A stretch of DNA of 64,000 nucleotides from UBA1181 sp045226255 (GCA_045226255.1 JBGVCG010000003.1:62001-126000), one strand, 5' to 3'; counted from the stretch's first letter, positions 18,734 to 28,812 are shown. Numbers and translations: made by a program. Notes: generated by a model from the letters alone, not told the origin.

Positions 18734-20341
18734 ATGAAGGTAAGGAATTTTTGGCTATCGTTTGTCGCATTATTGTTGTTGAACGCAGGTGCGGTTGAGG
18801 TCTCCGCCCAAAAAGTTTTCAAAGGAATCATCCTTCGGTCGAAGGAGAAGGTGGAGTACACCAGTACGGAATGGGTGGAAGTGGAACTCCCTAAAGCGGA
18901 TGATTCCATGGAAGAGGATTCCATCGGTTCAGTTGAGGAGTCCATCGATCTGGAGACGGGAGTTTATTCTGAAAATGGAGTCTCCTATATGAGTCGGGAG
19001 GTTAAGAAACTTAGGCACGAGATGTTCTCTCTGTGTGTGCAGATGGATTTCTCCGTTGAGGCCTATCCTTATCGTAACAATCCCTATCTGCAGGAGGATA
19101 TCGTCAAGTACATTGTGAGGGAAAAACAATATGCCGACTCTCTTGAAAAGGTGATGCATGGTTATATGCGGGGAGCCAAGTCATTGGATGACATGGTTAA
19201 GCGCCTTAAGAAGGTGAAAAAATACGATAAATTCGTGTACGATGACATGCGTTCATTCGCCATTGTAGTTGATACTTTAAGAAAAATGGGTTGCCGTAAG
19301 CATGGGGGTGTATACCCTGTGAAGATAGAGGTGAAGAATGGTGTCTTGTATATGATTGAAGGTCATGATGTTAGCTCCCCGAACACGTTGGGGCTTTATG
19401 ATGTCGAGACAGGCAAGAGGATTGAGCCTGAAGATCTGCTCACCGCACGGCAATTCGTGGGTAGATATAATGATACGATAAAGATAAACGCTGTAACTCG
19501 TATAGATGGCGAATGTATCGATTTTTACTACAATGATAAGGATTGGTATGTTCACAGTGTGTGTAAGGATAAGGATAGTTCGTTGCTGACTCCATACGCC
19601 AAGTCGTTGATGGCGAAAGACAAGGGATGTTGGTCGACCACGAGAACGAATGAATTTGGAGACCAAATACAGATTATAGAAGCTAAAAAGACAAATGAAA
19701 GATTCGAATCCCGAACAGTCCAGCTTCCTGTCCAGTTGAATGGTTGTAAGAACACCCAGAAGGTTCGGAATAGGATGTTGGAGGTTATGTTCGGACGTTC
19801 GGACGGTGATTTGGAGAATTTGGTCGCAGAGGGTGTTCAGAAATGGATACCGAAGTATGGCAGAGGTTCGAAAATGCATTTGTACGTGGGCGACGGAGTG
19901 GTCTCGTTTGGTTTTGAGGATTTGTCGGCGCGTGACAACAGCAGCAACACGTTCATTGTCTTCGACAAAACCACGGGTGAGGAGATAGACGTGAAGGATC
20001 TGATAAAGGATCAAAAGGGTTTTATGGATTATGTCAACTCGTTTAACATGTATTTTGCGGGTTTCCTTTTCGATTCAACGAACGTGGAAAGAGGTCCTAG
20101 GGGTGGAGAAAGTTTGCGTAGTTACCTCAAACATTCTGGTGGATACTTGGCTCCGTTTAATGGATGGGACGAGTTTCCGACATCCTGGTGGTTTGCGTTC
20201 AGCAAAATGGACGAATTCATCCCAGTCGAATTCAACACCAACTACAGCCGTATATTCCTGAATTATGACGATGTGAAGGCATTCATCGACCCTAAATACC
20301 ATGAGATGTTGGACCGTGCGGTGAAGTCGATTGGGAGGTGA
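18734..20341 (+). CDS. Exported protein of unknown function, paralogue A
   Basis: A 535-residue protein with a signal peptide (KVRNFWLSFVALLLLNAG...SAQ). No family was recognised with confidence. Two internal segments are alike, LGLYDVETGKRIEPEDLL and FIVFDKTTGEEIDVKDLI, which recalls the strand pattern of DUF3298/RsiV-like domains. The protein at 31813-33273 is a clear paralogue: signal peptide, SVEAYPYRN, VQLNGCKNTQKVRNRMLEVMFG and the C-terminal KAFIDPKY region align, while about 60 residues after the signal peptide (acidic here) do not. No lipobox or sorting domain is seen, so it is probably periplasmic. Confidence 0.72.
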   Translation: MKVRNFWLSFVALLLLNAGAVEVSAQKVFKGIILRSKEKVEYTSTEWVEVELPKADDSMEEDSIGSVEESIDLETGVYSENGVSYMSREVKKLRHEMFSLCVQMDFSVEAYPYRNNPYLQEDIVKYIVREKQYADSLEKVMHGYMRGAKSLDDMVKRLKKVKKYDKFVYDDMRSFAIVVDTLRKMGCRKHGGVYPVKIEVKNGVLYMIEGHDVSSPNTLGLYDVETGKRIEPEDLLTARQFVGRYNDTIKINAVTRIDGECIDFYYNDKDWYVHSVCKDKDSSLLTPYAKSLMAKDKGCWSTTRTNEFGDQIQIIEAKKTNERFESRTVQLPVQLNGCKNTQKVRNRMLEVMFGRSDGDLENLVAEGVQKWIPKYGRGSKMHLYVGDGVVSFGFEDLSARDNSSNTFIVFDKTTGEEIDVKDLIKDQKGFMDYVNSFNMYFAGFLFDSTNVERGPRGGESLRSYLKHSGGYLAPFNGWDEFPTSWWFAFSKMDEFIPVEFNTNYSRIFLNYDDVKAFIDPKYHEMLDRAVKSIGR

Positions 20342-20570
20342 TGAGGGGGAGACAATTCCAATTGAGAAGATTTTTAGGATAAACACACATAGAAACATTG
20401 ACGTAATTTATTATCTCCTAAAGAATATAGGATTCGATAGGTTGAGGATGAAGAGTAAAAACATTCAAATCAAATAATAAAAATACCTTCAAAGTGGTAG
20501 ATTATATATAATTTTGAAGACAGAATGTGCGATATGAGAATAACTGTAATTATTCAAACTACACAATTAC

Positions 20571-21608
20571 ATGATTCAAGAAAACAGAGAGAAATTGCTA
20601 CAATTGCTCAGCAAACATGATGAACTGAGAATGACAGAACAGATAGACTATGAGAAGTTCTATCTCTACTCTCTTATTACCCATTCTACAGCTATTGAAG
20701 GCAGTACGATGACAGAGGTGGAAGCGCAATTATTGTTTGATGAGGGTATCACTTCAAGCAAGCGCAGCATTGTTGAACAAAACATGAATCTCGACCTTAA
20801 GGCAGCCTACGATTATGGACGTATATGGATTAAACGTCATGAAAATATTACCGTTGATTCACTTATAATCCTTGCAGCCAAGGTAATGGCACGAACAGGT
20901 TCTCAGTATAATTCCCTCGGAGGTGTTTTCGATTCCTCAAAAGGTGAACTCCGCAAAGTGAATGTTACAGCAGGAGTAGGTGGACGTTCCTACATGAATT
21001 ATCTGAAAGTGCCACAACAGTTGGAGGCTTTTTGTGAGGAACTGAACGCTCGTCGCAAAGTTCTCGACAAGTCAGATATATGCGCCATTTATGATCTCAG
21101 TTTCTGGGCTCACTACGAACTTGTCACTATCCACCCTTGGGTTGACGGCAACGGACGAACCAGCCGTTTGCTTATGAACCTTCTACAAATGGAGTATGAT
21201 GTACTACCGACAAAAGTATTAAAACAAGATAAAGCAGAATATATCCAAGCACTCATTGATACACGAGAAAAAGAAGACATCAACATCTTCCTTGATTACA
21301 TGACGCGACTCCACACAACACACCTCCAACATGATATACATCAGTTTGAGGATTCTATGTCATACGAGGTGGACAGAAAAGGTGGACAGAAAGCTGAAAA
21401 GGTGGACAGAAAAGGTGGACAGAAAACAAATGAAACTATTATTGCACTAATTTCTGAAAATCCCAAAATCACCACAACTCAGATGGCTACATCACTTGGC
21501 ATCAATCGTAGTGCCCTCTCCAAACACCTCAAACGGTTACAGACAGAAGGTGTCATCCGTCGTGTAGGACCAGACAAAGGAGGGTATTGGGAAGTAAAGA
21601 AAACTTGA
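20571..21608 (+). CDS. Fic-family protein (AMPylase-type) with C-terminal winged helix
   Basis: A 345-residue Fic protein. The core motif is HPWVDGNGRTSR (188-199). An N-terminal inhibitory helix motif STAIEG (Ser39 to Gly44) fits the (S/T)xxxE(G/N) signature of class II Fic proteins, so the enzyme is probably held inactive until that helix moves. The C-terminus is a winged helix (ITTTQMATSLGINRSALSKHLKRLQTEGVIRRVGP). Known Fic proteins mostly transfer AMP to protein hydroxyls; the target here is unknown. A linker with a doubled VDRKGGQK stems from four DNA copies of GGTGGACAGAAA. A C-terminal remnant of a relative lies at 18121-18366. Confidence 0.9.
   Translation: MIQENREKLLQLLSKHDELRMTEQIDYEKFYLYSLITHSTAIEGSTMTEVEAQLLFDEGITSSKRSIVEQNMNLDLKAAYDYGRIWIKRHENITVDSLIILAAKVMARTGSQYNSLGGVFDSSKGELRKVNVTAGVGGRSYMNYLKVPQQLEAFCEELNARRKVLDKSDICAIYDLSFWAHYELVTIHPWVDGNGRTSRLLMNLLQMEYDVLPTKVLKQDKAEYIQALIDTREKEDINIFLDYMTRLHTTHLQHDIHQFEDSMSYEVDRKGGQKAEKVDRKGGQKTNETIIALISENPKITTTQMATSLGINRSALSKHLKRLQTEGVIRRVGPDKGGYWEVKKT
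21368..21425 (+). repeat. Four copies of GGTGGACAGAAA inside the Fic gene
   Basis: Copies begin at 21368, 21381, 21401 and 21414, arranged as two pairs. They encode the doubled VDRKGGQK linker between the Fic core and the winged helix. Pairs are 13 bases apart and the pair unit repeats every 33 bases, so loss of one whole unit would stay in frame while loss of a single copy would not. Confidence 0.8.
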
Positions 21609-21741
21609 AATAAGATTATTCTACCGTACTTATCAGACTTCGAAAATTGCTACACATTGTGTATCAAATTGCCTATGTTCTACGATACGCATTACGAAGG
21701 GGAAAAAGGGTTTGTCAGCCAAAGGATTACCCGGCTCGTAA

Positions 21742-24700
21742 TTATACCGACACAACTTTGTGAATGTCGTCGATGTATTTAGCTAATGGTCCCATATAGC
21801 CATTGAAAACATCTAACCTTTCGTCAAATGGTGGCTCATTCACTACAATCTCCTTCGTGATGTCTCCGTTTTCACAGACATAGCTGATCACTGTCATCAG
21901 GAACTCCTCCTGCTCGGAATTGAGCTCCATGTTCGATAGGAAGGTGCTGAAGCGTCGCATGGCCTCTTTCCTGTCCACACCTATCAGGGAACGGATGAGG
22001 ATGGCTACATTGGAGCCGCACATTTTCCCTTCCGTGTATCGCTCGTAATCGGCTTTGCTGCCTAACTCTTCCCAAAGAATGCGCTCTAGCTCGCGCACGT
22101 CCTGCGGAGTGAGTTGCTCCATGTTGTAGATCTTGTCCAAAACGGGCAAGTGCCGGTTTTCCGCAAGGTAATCCATGATTTTTTGCTTGTAGCTTGCTTT
22201 GGGCGTTACGCCTTCCACTTCTCCGTCTTCGGTGGTTAAGTCGTCGATGTTGACGATGAACCATCTCTTTATCCCGCCCGTAAGGAACTTCATCAGTTCT
22301 CGCAGGTCGGCTCGTACTTTTTCGAGCCATTGCAACGATGCGTTTTGCCAAGCTGCCTCGGAAAGGACTTCTTGTATCGTCCCCATCTTTGCCATGACTT
22401 GTGGCAGGGAGGCCATCTCCTCTAGTTTCTGGGCGACTAGCTTTACCCGTTGTATGCTTTTCGTAGGGTTCACCTCTTGGTCGAGAAGCCCTAATTCAAT
22501 GGTCAGGACCATCACGTCGAACTTCTTGGCGCTTTCGTCCAGCGTGCTTTTGGCTAACAACGGAGAGATCTCTTTTTTCAAGCTTACCACATCCACGTCG
22601 GATATGTATGCCCATGCGTCTGCCTGCTTGAAATGGCTCACGGTCTCCCATTTCATCCTTACGGAGATATGGTTGTCCGACAACGCCTCGACTTGCTTGC
22701 GGAGTATTGCCTTGATATCGTCGTGCAGGCTCTTGCTGTACGCATCTTCCTGATACTGTTGATGTTGTAGGTGGAAGGCGATGTCGGTGCGCAAGCAGAA
22801 GATGCGCTCGGTCAGGGATAGGGTGGTGGCTGCCTCGTGATTGTTTATTTCTTTCCCGAAGTAGTCGAAGTTGCCGCACCAATCGAAGATGTAGAAATAT
22901 TCCTTGTCCATGTCCGGACCGAAAATGTCTTTGCTCAGCCTTGTGCCTCGTCCTATCATCTGCTGATATTTGATCTTGCTCTTCACAGGCTTGAAGAAGA
23001 CTAGGTTGAGGATGTCTGGCACATCGATGCCGGTGTCCAGCATGTCGACCGACACGGCTATCTGTGGGTCTGCGTCTCGTATCTCGAACTTGTCTATCAG
23101 GTCGTGCGCATAGGTGACGTAGTTGTCGATCAACACGCAAAAACCGGCTCCGTATTCTGGGTATAGGACGTTGAACCGTTGCACGATCAGCTCCGCGTGG
23201 CGGTGGTTGAAGGCGAAGATGACGCTCTTTCCGATGCGTTCGCCACTCTGCACCTTCAGTCCATTTTCCATCAGGTCTTGCAATACCTTGTCGATGGTGT
23301 CTTTGTTGAAGATGTAGCTGAATATCTCGTTGTTGGCGATGTCTCTCCCTTCTATTTGCTCATATTCCCACACCCGCTCCATCTGTTGTTTCTCCTCCTC
23401 TGAAAGCTTGTCGTACTGGATGCCCTCTTTTAGGATGAGTGACCCTCGCTTGAATCCGTGGTAGTTGACCAAATAGCCATCGCCTACGGCTTCCTCGAGC
23501 TCATAGGCGAAGTTGGGTTGTCCCTCCTCCATCTGGAATATCTCGTAGGTGCTTTTGTCCACCTCCTCGCGGGGGGTGGCGGTGAGGCCTACCAGCATGG
23601 CGTCGAAATAGTTGAACACCGCCCCGTATTTTCCGAAGATGCTGCGGTGCGCCTCGTCGATGATGATCAGGTCGAAATGGCCTACGGAGTAGAGCTTGTC
23701 GTCCGTGTCGATGTAGTTGATCATCGTCTGGTAGGTGGAGAAGATGATGCGCGCGTTGAGGTCCTTCCGCTCTTCGCTATCCTTCTCGCTAAGCACGCAG
23801 GTGGTGGTGTTGGGCAGGAGCTTCACGAAGTTCTTGTGCGCTTGGCTCACAAGGCTGGTGCGGTCGGCGAGGAAGAGCACGTTCTTCACCCAGTTGTTGC
23901 GCATCAGCACATCCACCAGCGAGATGGAGACCCTCGTCTTTCCTGTGCCTGTGGCCATCACCAGCAGGGCTTTGCGGTGTTTCTGGTTGTAGTGTTCGCA
24001 GACGGCTTTGATGGCCATCTTCTGGTAGTGGCGGTCGGTGATCTCCTCCTTCACGGAGAAGTCCGCGATGTCTGTCCGGCCTCGTTTCTGGATCAAACGC
24101 TCCAGGTCTTCGGACGTGTGGAAGCCGAACAGCGGTCGTGGCGGATAGCCCAATCCGTCGATGATGTTGGTCTCGAAACCGTTGGTGTAGTAGATGACCG
24201 GACGCACGCCGTACTGGGCTTCCAGACAGTCTGCGTAGAGCTCCGCCTGATGCTTGCCTTTGATGGGCGATGCGGATGTGCGTTTGGCCTCGATGACGGC
24301 GAGTGGCAGTCCGTTGCCGCTGAAAAGCACGTAGTCTGCGTAGCCGACGCCTTCGTTGTTGGGCATGCCGTGGACCTCCACCTCGATGCATGCCTTCAAC
24401 GGTTGCACGGCGCCTTCTGTGTCGAGCACTTCCCAGCCTGCTTCCCGGAGCATGAGGTCGATGAACATCTTGCGTGTCTCGTCCTCCGAAAACTCGGAAG
24501 GGAGCTCCTCCACGGGTGTGGTGTCGGCGACAGCCTCCCTGCTGGATGCGGTGATGAGGGGGTCGGTCTCCCTTACCTGCACCACCGTAGGTGTGACCAC
24601 CGAGGTCTCCACCCCTTTCGGAACCAGGTCCTTTTCGAATGGCTTCACCTCCTCCACCATACGTAGTTTCAGGAGGATAGCGCCGACTACATTGTAGAGG

Positions 24701-25032
24701 TTGAGCAGGGTGAAGAAGGATTCCCGCTTCGTGACGTTCCCCGAATGGGCGGCGGAGTTGCCCACTTTGCGGACATAGTGGACCGCCATCATCACACGGT
24801 CGTCGTTGATGAAGGTGCGGAACGGCTCTCCGTCAATCAGCTCGAACAGCGAGGCTCGTTCCGGCGTTGAGATGTTCTTCATCATATACAACGAACGGAC
24901 CATATACTCCAACGCCTTTCTGGCATTGATGGCACAGAAGTCGGGGTTGCCCCACTGATGCTCTTCCGCTGCCGAACAGAAGCGGTGCAGGTCGTCGAGG
25001 CCGAGCGGTTTTATGTAGTCGAAGTTTCTCAT
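21742..25032 (-). CDS. hsdR: Type I restriction endonuclease subunit R
   Basis: A 1096-residue motor/nuclease subunit. The N-terminal 100 residues resemble DUF4145 (RKVGNSAAHSGN). The PD-(D/E)xK nuclease site is visible as GYADYVLFSG ... LAVIEAKR (about 221-252). The SF2 translocase follows: MATGTGKTRVS (Walker A, about 359-369), IIIDEAHRSI (DEAH), VGLTATPRE, and helicase motif VI in YQQMIGRGTRLSKD. The C-terminal 350 residues fit the EcoEI-type R C-terminal domain. The start at MRNFDYIKPL was chosen over an in-frame Met 14 codons upstream. It lies 303 bases from the rest of the locus, so it may have its own promoter. Confidence 0.95.
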   Translation of the reverse strand: MRNFDYIKPLGLDDLHRFCSAAEEHQWGNPDFCAINARKALEYMVRSLYMMKNISTPERASLFELIDGEPFRTFINDDRVMMAVHYVRKVGNSAAHSGNVTKRESFFTLLNLYNVVGAILLKLRMVEEVKPFEKDLVPKGVETSVVTPTVVQVRETDPLITASSREAVADTTPVEELPSEFSEDETRKMFIDLMLREAGWEVLDTEGAVQPLKACIEVEVHGMPNNEGVGYADYVLFSGNGLPLAVIEAKRTSASPIKGKHQAELYADCLEAQYGVRPVIYYTNGFETNIIDGLGYPPRPLFGFHTSEDLERLIQKRGRTDIADFSVKEEITDRHYQKMAIKAVCEHYNQKHRKALLVMATGTGKTRVSISLVDVLMRNNWVKNVLFLADRTSLVSQAHKNFVKLLPNTTTCVLSEKDSEERKDLNARIIFSTYQTMINYIDTDDKLYSVGHFDLIIIDEAHRSIFGKYGAVFNYFDAMLVGLTATPREEVDKSTYEIFQMEEGQPNFAYELEEAVGDGYLVNYHGFKRGSLILKEGIQYDKLSEEEKQQMERVWEYEQIEGRDIANNEIFSYIFNKDTIDKVLQDLMENGLKVQSGERIGKSVIFAFNHRHAELIVQRFNVLYPEYGAGFCVLIDNYVTYAHDLIDKFEIRDADPQIAVSVDMLDTGIDVPDILNLVFFKPVKSKIKYQQMIGRGTRLSKDIFGPDMDKEYFYIFDWCGNFDYFGKEINNHEAATTLSLTERIFCLRTDIAFHLQHQQYQEDAYSKSLHDDIKAILRKQVEALSDNHISVRMKWETVSHFKQADAWAYISDVDVVSLKKEISPLLAKSTLDESAKKFDVMVLTIELGLLDQEVNPTKSIQRVKLVAQKLEEMASLPQVMAKMGTIQEVLSEAAWQNASLQWLEKVRADLRELMKFLTGGIKRWFIVNIDDLTTEDGEVEGVTPKASYKQKIMDYLAENRHLPVLDKIYNMEQLTPQDVRELERILWEELGSKADYERYTEGKMCGSNVAILIRSLIGVDRKEAMRRFSTFLSNMELNSEQEEFLMTVISYVCENGDITKEIVVNEPPFDERLDVFNGYMGPLAKYIDDIHKVVSV

Positions 25033-25335
25033 ACGCTTACGGTTTGAGGCACTTGAGCAATGCCGCAAAAACAAAATCCTATGGTGTGCAGTGACCGCAC
25101 GTTTTTTAAAAAGAATCCCCTATACGAAAATACACTAAAACCCTTTTGCCATGCAAATTTTTTACGATAATTTTTTAGTCTGCAAAAAGGTGTTTTGCCT
25201 CCATGCCTGTTCTAAGGAAAGTGAATTCCTATAGGGATAAGTCTTATGAATGCTTTGGGAAGAAAGGGTAATCTGTCATCAATCCTTTTCGCATAGAATC
25301 GTGTCTAGCCTTTCCTTCCTCTTGTGCTACAATGT
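25033..25335. other. Gap between the HEPN gene and hsdR
   Basis: 303 bases with no supported gene. It should contain the hsdR promoter, but no TAnnTTTG was found on the minus strand. It marks the edge between the AT-rich DUF262-HEPN pair and the much more GC-rich hsdR. Confidence 0.4.
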
Positions 25336-26406
25336 CTATAGTAACATTATTTTTTGATTGCGTTTGACTTCCCCTGAAACCTTTATTGAGATTTGTTCAA
25401 CATTATTATCCACAACAATCTCATCTACTTTTTTGTCTGTTTCTCCACTTGTCAGATCAACTCTTATTTCTTTAATTTCTGTGATAAAAAAACGTGAACA
25501 TCCATTCTCTTTATAATTAACGAGTATTTTGCTACTAGACATTATTTTTTTAGGATCTTTACTTAAGTCTTTTATGTCGAGTAGGGCTACATACCCAGCT
25601 TTAGCAAACACATTGGTGATTTTAATTTCATTAGTTTTATTGTTTCCCCATTGTCTTTCATAAACTTTATCTGTTAAATAATTATTAATGGCTTCTGCGT
25701 ATGATTCAACGAATTGAATCTTCTCTATAACTGAATTATCGTCTATTGTATTATCAGAAGAAGATCCATGAGCGATTTCATTTCTACGATCAACTAAATC
25801 CTCCAAATCTCGAAAATATAATTTAGTCCTTGTGTCCTTTTCAATGTTTTGAATTTCAGGAAATTTATTGGATAAATATGATTGAAACGGTTCGTATTTA
25901 ATCACAAAATCATTGATGTTTTTTATCCCTATTCCATTAAACATTTCGAGAATCACTTTTGACCGGTAATTTCCTCCATTTTGGAGGAAGCATTCTGGTA
26001 TTAAAGTCTTTTTATTATCAATAAAAATTCCATATATATTCTCAACCATGCTATTTAATTTAATGGAACTGTATTTTGGATACTTCAGTTTCCCGTGAAG
26101 CTTTTTCCACAAATCAATATATTTCTCAGTGATTTCAGGCCCCCACTCATTGAATGAAGCAATATGTTCTTGAATAGATTCTATGTATTCAATTATTATG
26201 TTTTCGATAAAATGTTCAAATGCGCCATAAAGAGAGATAATATTAGAACGATATGCAAATTGTTTTTCTTGTGTGCTATTGCGCTTTATGAAATTAGCCT
26301 CTTCGCTACTCATATTTTTTATGATTAGCTCATATTTTTCAAGCACATGTAGGTGTGTTTTTATATTTTCAATTTGTTTCCTAAATTCAGTGATGGAATT
26401 CTTCAT
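25336..26406 (-). CDS. HEPN-domain protein, MAE_28990/MAE_18760-type candidate RNase
   Basis: A 356-residue protein. Its helical N-terminal two thirds contains the HEPN signature RRNEIAHG (Arg208 to His213, the Rx4H form) after SLYGAFEHFIENIIIEYI, as in the MAE_28990-type HEPN family. HEPN proteins with an intact Rx4-6H motif are usually metal-independent RNases acting in toxin-antitoxin or phage-defence modules. A beta-rich C-terminal domain (from about 250) is of unknown type. The start overlaps the stop of the DUF262 gene by 4 bases (ATGA), so the two proteins are probably made together and work together. Both genes are markedly AT-rich compared with hsdM and hsdR. Confidence 0.68.
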   Translation of the reverse strand: MKNSITEFRKQIENIKTHLHVLEKYELIIKNMSSEEANFIKRNSTQEKQFAYRSNIISLYGAFEHFIENIIIEYIESIQEHIASFNEWGPEITEKYIDLWKKLHGKLKYPKYSSIKLNSMVENIYGIFIDNKKTLIPECFLQNGGNYRSKVILEMFNGIGIKNINDFVIKYEPFQSYLSNKFPEIQNIEKDTRTKLYFRDLEDLVDRRNEIAHGSSSDNTIDDNSVIEKIQFVESYAEAINNYLTDKVYERQWGNNKTNEIKITNVFAKAGYVALLDIKDLSKDPKKIMSSSKILVNYKENGCSRFFITEIKEIRVDLTSGETDKKVDEIVVDNNVEQISIKVSGEVKRNQKIMLL

Positions 26407-27629
26407 GGATGCATATTAAAATTCTGGAAAAAATTGTTAAAGATATTTATTCGTTTTTGAGTGTCCTTGGATGTCGTGTTACGGCCATTAAACTCTGATT
26501 CGTTTTCTTCAAACAGTTTTTCAAATCCTTTTATTACATCCTCTTTTTTCGAGATAAAGTTTTCTTTTTCATTCAAGTGATCTGATAATACATACATTAA
26601 TGCATCATATATTACCATTGTGGCTTTTCTTCCCCATTTGTAATTCCCCTCCTTATTTTTTTTCCACATACAAAAAGCTTTATCTCCCAAAAGGTCATAG
26701 GCGAATTTTATGGTTTCTTCAAATATGAGTCTGTAACTATTCAAAACGTCATCGTTATCCAACAGATCTGCTTTATAGGCAAATTGATCAAGGAATCTAG
26801 TGAAAGTTGTATCCTTCCATTTGTTTATATTACGTAATGCAAAGAAACGTAGCACGATTTCTACGTCTTTCATTGTCTTGAATTTTGGATCATCCTTTAA
26901 ATCCTCGCTTATCTTATCTTCTGCCAAATTTTCTTCGTCTGTTTTTTGTGGGATGTCAAAAATTTCACAGAAATAGTTGTTCCTTGCCAGTTCAATAATC
27001 ATATTATTAAATTTTCCTGAGCATTGAGAGTTACGGTACTCTTGGTCTTCTAATTTTGCCCCGCCACTATTGATTCTTGAGAAAACCATTTGTTTTATAA
27101 TATTTGCTTCATCATCCGTTTTTGCAGTCTCCTTCAATAGTACAATAGATGATATATACCTTCTGTCAATCCCTTTCTTAATTTGTTCTGGTAAATCGGA
27201 ATATTTACGTCCATTTAACTCAGGCCAAATTTCAAGGCCCCGTAATGCATATTTGTCTTCATAAAAATCTTTTATGGCGGAAATTCTTTGTAGTCCATCC
27301 ATCACCTCATATACAGAATACTCCTTTTCGTAAAGAAAAATAGGTGGAATTGGAACATTCATTATAAATGATTCTATTAATTTTGATTGTTTCTCCACGT
27401 TCCATCTATGACGTCTTTGAAACTCTGGGTTGAGAATATAATCTTCCCCAGAAAACACTTCTTGTACTGTGTTCAATGGATATCTTGCTTGCTCAGTGAC
27501 GATTCTAACCTCTCCCTTAAGGTATTTTTCATTTATCTCGGAATCTGTCATTGACTGAGATTTCTTTTTCTCCTCTGATCCGAAGTTGAAAAAATCGCTT
27601 TCAAAATTTTTTAATTCTTGTATATCCAT
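26403..27629 (-). CDS. DUF262 (ParB-like/GmrSD N-terminal) protein paired with the HEPN gene
   Basis: A 408-residue protein with the DUF262 motifs NPEFQRRHRW (67-76) and MDGLQRISAIKDFY (110-123), the latter a variant of the DGQQR nucleotide-binding motif. No DUF1524 HNH motif is seen at the C-terminus, so it lacks the nuclease half of GmrSD. DUF262 domains sense or hydrolyse nucleotides in several defence proteins. Here it probably regulates or partners the HEPN protein, whose gene it overlaps. It begins 11 bases after hsdS, placing the pair inside the type I locus. Confidence 0.75.
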   Translation of the reverse strand: MDIQELKNFESDFFNFGSEEKKKSQSMTDSEINEKYLKGEVRIVTEQARYPLNTVQEVFSGEDYILNPEFQRRHRWNVEKQSKLIESFIMNVPIPPIFLYEKEYSVYEVMDGLQRISAIKDFYEDKYALRGLEIWPELNGRKYSDLPEQIKKGIDRRYISSIVLLKETAKTDDEANIIKQMVFSRINSGGAKLEDQEYRNSQCSGKFNNMIIELARNNYFCEIFDIPQKTDEENLAEDKISEDLKDDPKFKTMKDVEIVLRFFALRNINKWKDTTFTRFLDQFAYKADLLDNDDVLNSYRLIFEETIKFAYDLLGDKAFCMWKKNKEGNYKWGRKATMVIYDALMYVLSDHLNEKENFISKKEDVIKGFEKLFEENESEFNGRNTTSKDTQKRINIFNNFFQNFNMHP

Positions 27630-27640
27630 AATGTTTTTAT

Positions 27641-28807
27641 TTATCCAAAGTATTTATCCATTGTAAAGTTAAACAATTTCTCCGTCTCTTCTATGCTTTG
27701 ACGTATGGCCACCTTTTGCTTCTTGATTGCCTCGATTTTTGCGGCGAAGGATTGTTGAAGGGATAGTGGGGGAAGGGGAATCGACAACTCTCGTAATTGT
27801 CCTAATGATAAATTTGGTTGTGCAACACCTTTGCCCATTTGTACAACATCCGACTTGAACTTATGTGCTAAAAAAGACTGAACATACACCAAACTGTCTT
27901 TGTTTTTCAAACGAATAATTGCACATGCTTGATTTGTATTTGCAGGCAATATGGAACTGTCAACTATTGCCATTTTCCCAATTGTTGCACCTGCTATACA
28001 TATAAGTAAATCAAGACCTTCTAATTGTGAACGCAATAAAGCATCATTACAGTCTTTTGTAATATGTGTTAGTTTTGATGCATCAATTTCCCCATTATCA
28101 AATGATTCAACTTTTACGAAGTTAATTCCTTCAGATACAAATGAAAAACCGACCGTTGTGGGTGTTGTTCCTTTGGTAATGGTTATACACAAATCCCCCA
28201 ACTTCTTCACCTCCCATCCTTTCTCATTCTCCACAGGGCCGCCGAACATATCGTAGAAGACAGCTTGGGCAAGGTTGTCGAGTTCAGAGAGTTGCGCTTT
28301 CTGCTTGTCGATAATGGATTGCAGCATGTCGAGCTCGGAGACGATGCGGGATTGGGTGGAGAGAGGGGGGAGGGGGATGGAAATTTGTTCCACAATTCTT
28401 TTGGATATTTCCTTGAATGTTGCGCCAACTCCTAGTGAATTTAGATATTCGTTTTTTCCTTTCAGCCACCAATACAAATATTCATTGTTCAGTTCTTTTG
28501 AGCAAACAATATTTTTGAACCCTTGATTACAATACATTGGAATTTTGGTAATGCAAACCTTGCCAATAGGCGCACGAGAAGATAGCAACACCGTTCCAAT
28601 GGGCAGAAGTGTAAGATTGGTTTTTGCAACGGCTTTTTCTGTGATAGTTCTTACAGTGGAGCTAACATATTTTGAGCCATCCAATTCTGCGGGTGTAATC
28701 CAAGAATAATCGCCATCCCAAAAATCGGGGTTATCTGTTTTCGGTGTGCTTCCCCCGATAACAGTACCAACCTCTCCAAGTTTTTTATATGTCCAATTTT
28801 GTTTCAT
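27641..28807 (-). CDS. hsdS: Type I restriction-modification specificity subunit S
   Basis: A 388-residue subunit with two target recognition domains. Each half starts with a WxxKKLGE/D block (NWTYKKLGEV near residue 4; GWEVKKLGDL near 197) and ends with PLPPLSTQSRIVSELD or PLPPLSLQQSFAAKIE followed by a coiled-coil spacer. This is the usual duplicated layout. The two recognition domains differ, so a bipartite target is expected; the sequence cannot be read from this. It follows the DUF1016 gene by 5 bases. No second hsdS fragment or inverted-repeat shuffling partner was seen nearby. Confidence 0.94.
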   Translation of the reverse strand: MKQNWTYKKLGEVGTVIGGSTPKTDNPDFWDGDYSWITPAELDGSKYVSSTVRTITEKAVAKTNLTLLPIGTVLLSSRAPIGKVCITKIPMYCNQGFKNIVCSKELNNEYLYWWLKGKNEYLNSLGVGATFKEISKRIVEQISIPLPPLSTQSRIVSELDMLQSIIDKQKAQLSELDNLAQAVFYDMFGGPVENEKGWEVKKLGDLCITITKGTTPTTVGFSFVSEGINFVKVESFDNGEIDASKLTHITKDCNDALLRSQLEGLDLLICIAGATIGKMAIVDSSILPANTNQACAIIRLKNKDSLVYVQSFLAHKFKSDVVQMGKGVAQPNLSLGQLRELSIPLPPLSLQQSFAAKIEAIKKQKVAIRQSIEETEKLFNFTMDKYFG

Positions 28808-28812
28808 GCTTC

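Noticed and set aside
23458..24666. 402-codon plus-strand frame within hsdR
   Set aside because: Antisense shadow of hsdR with low-complexity Val/Glu/His content.
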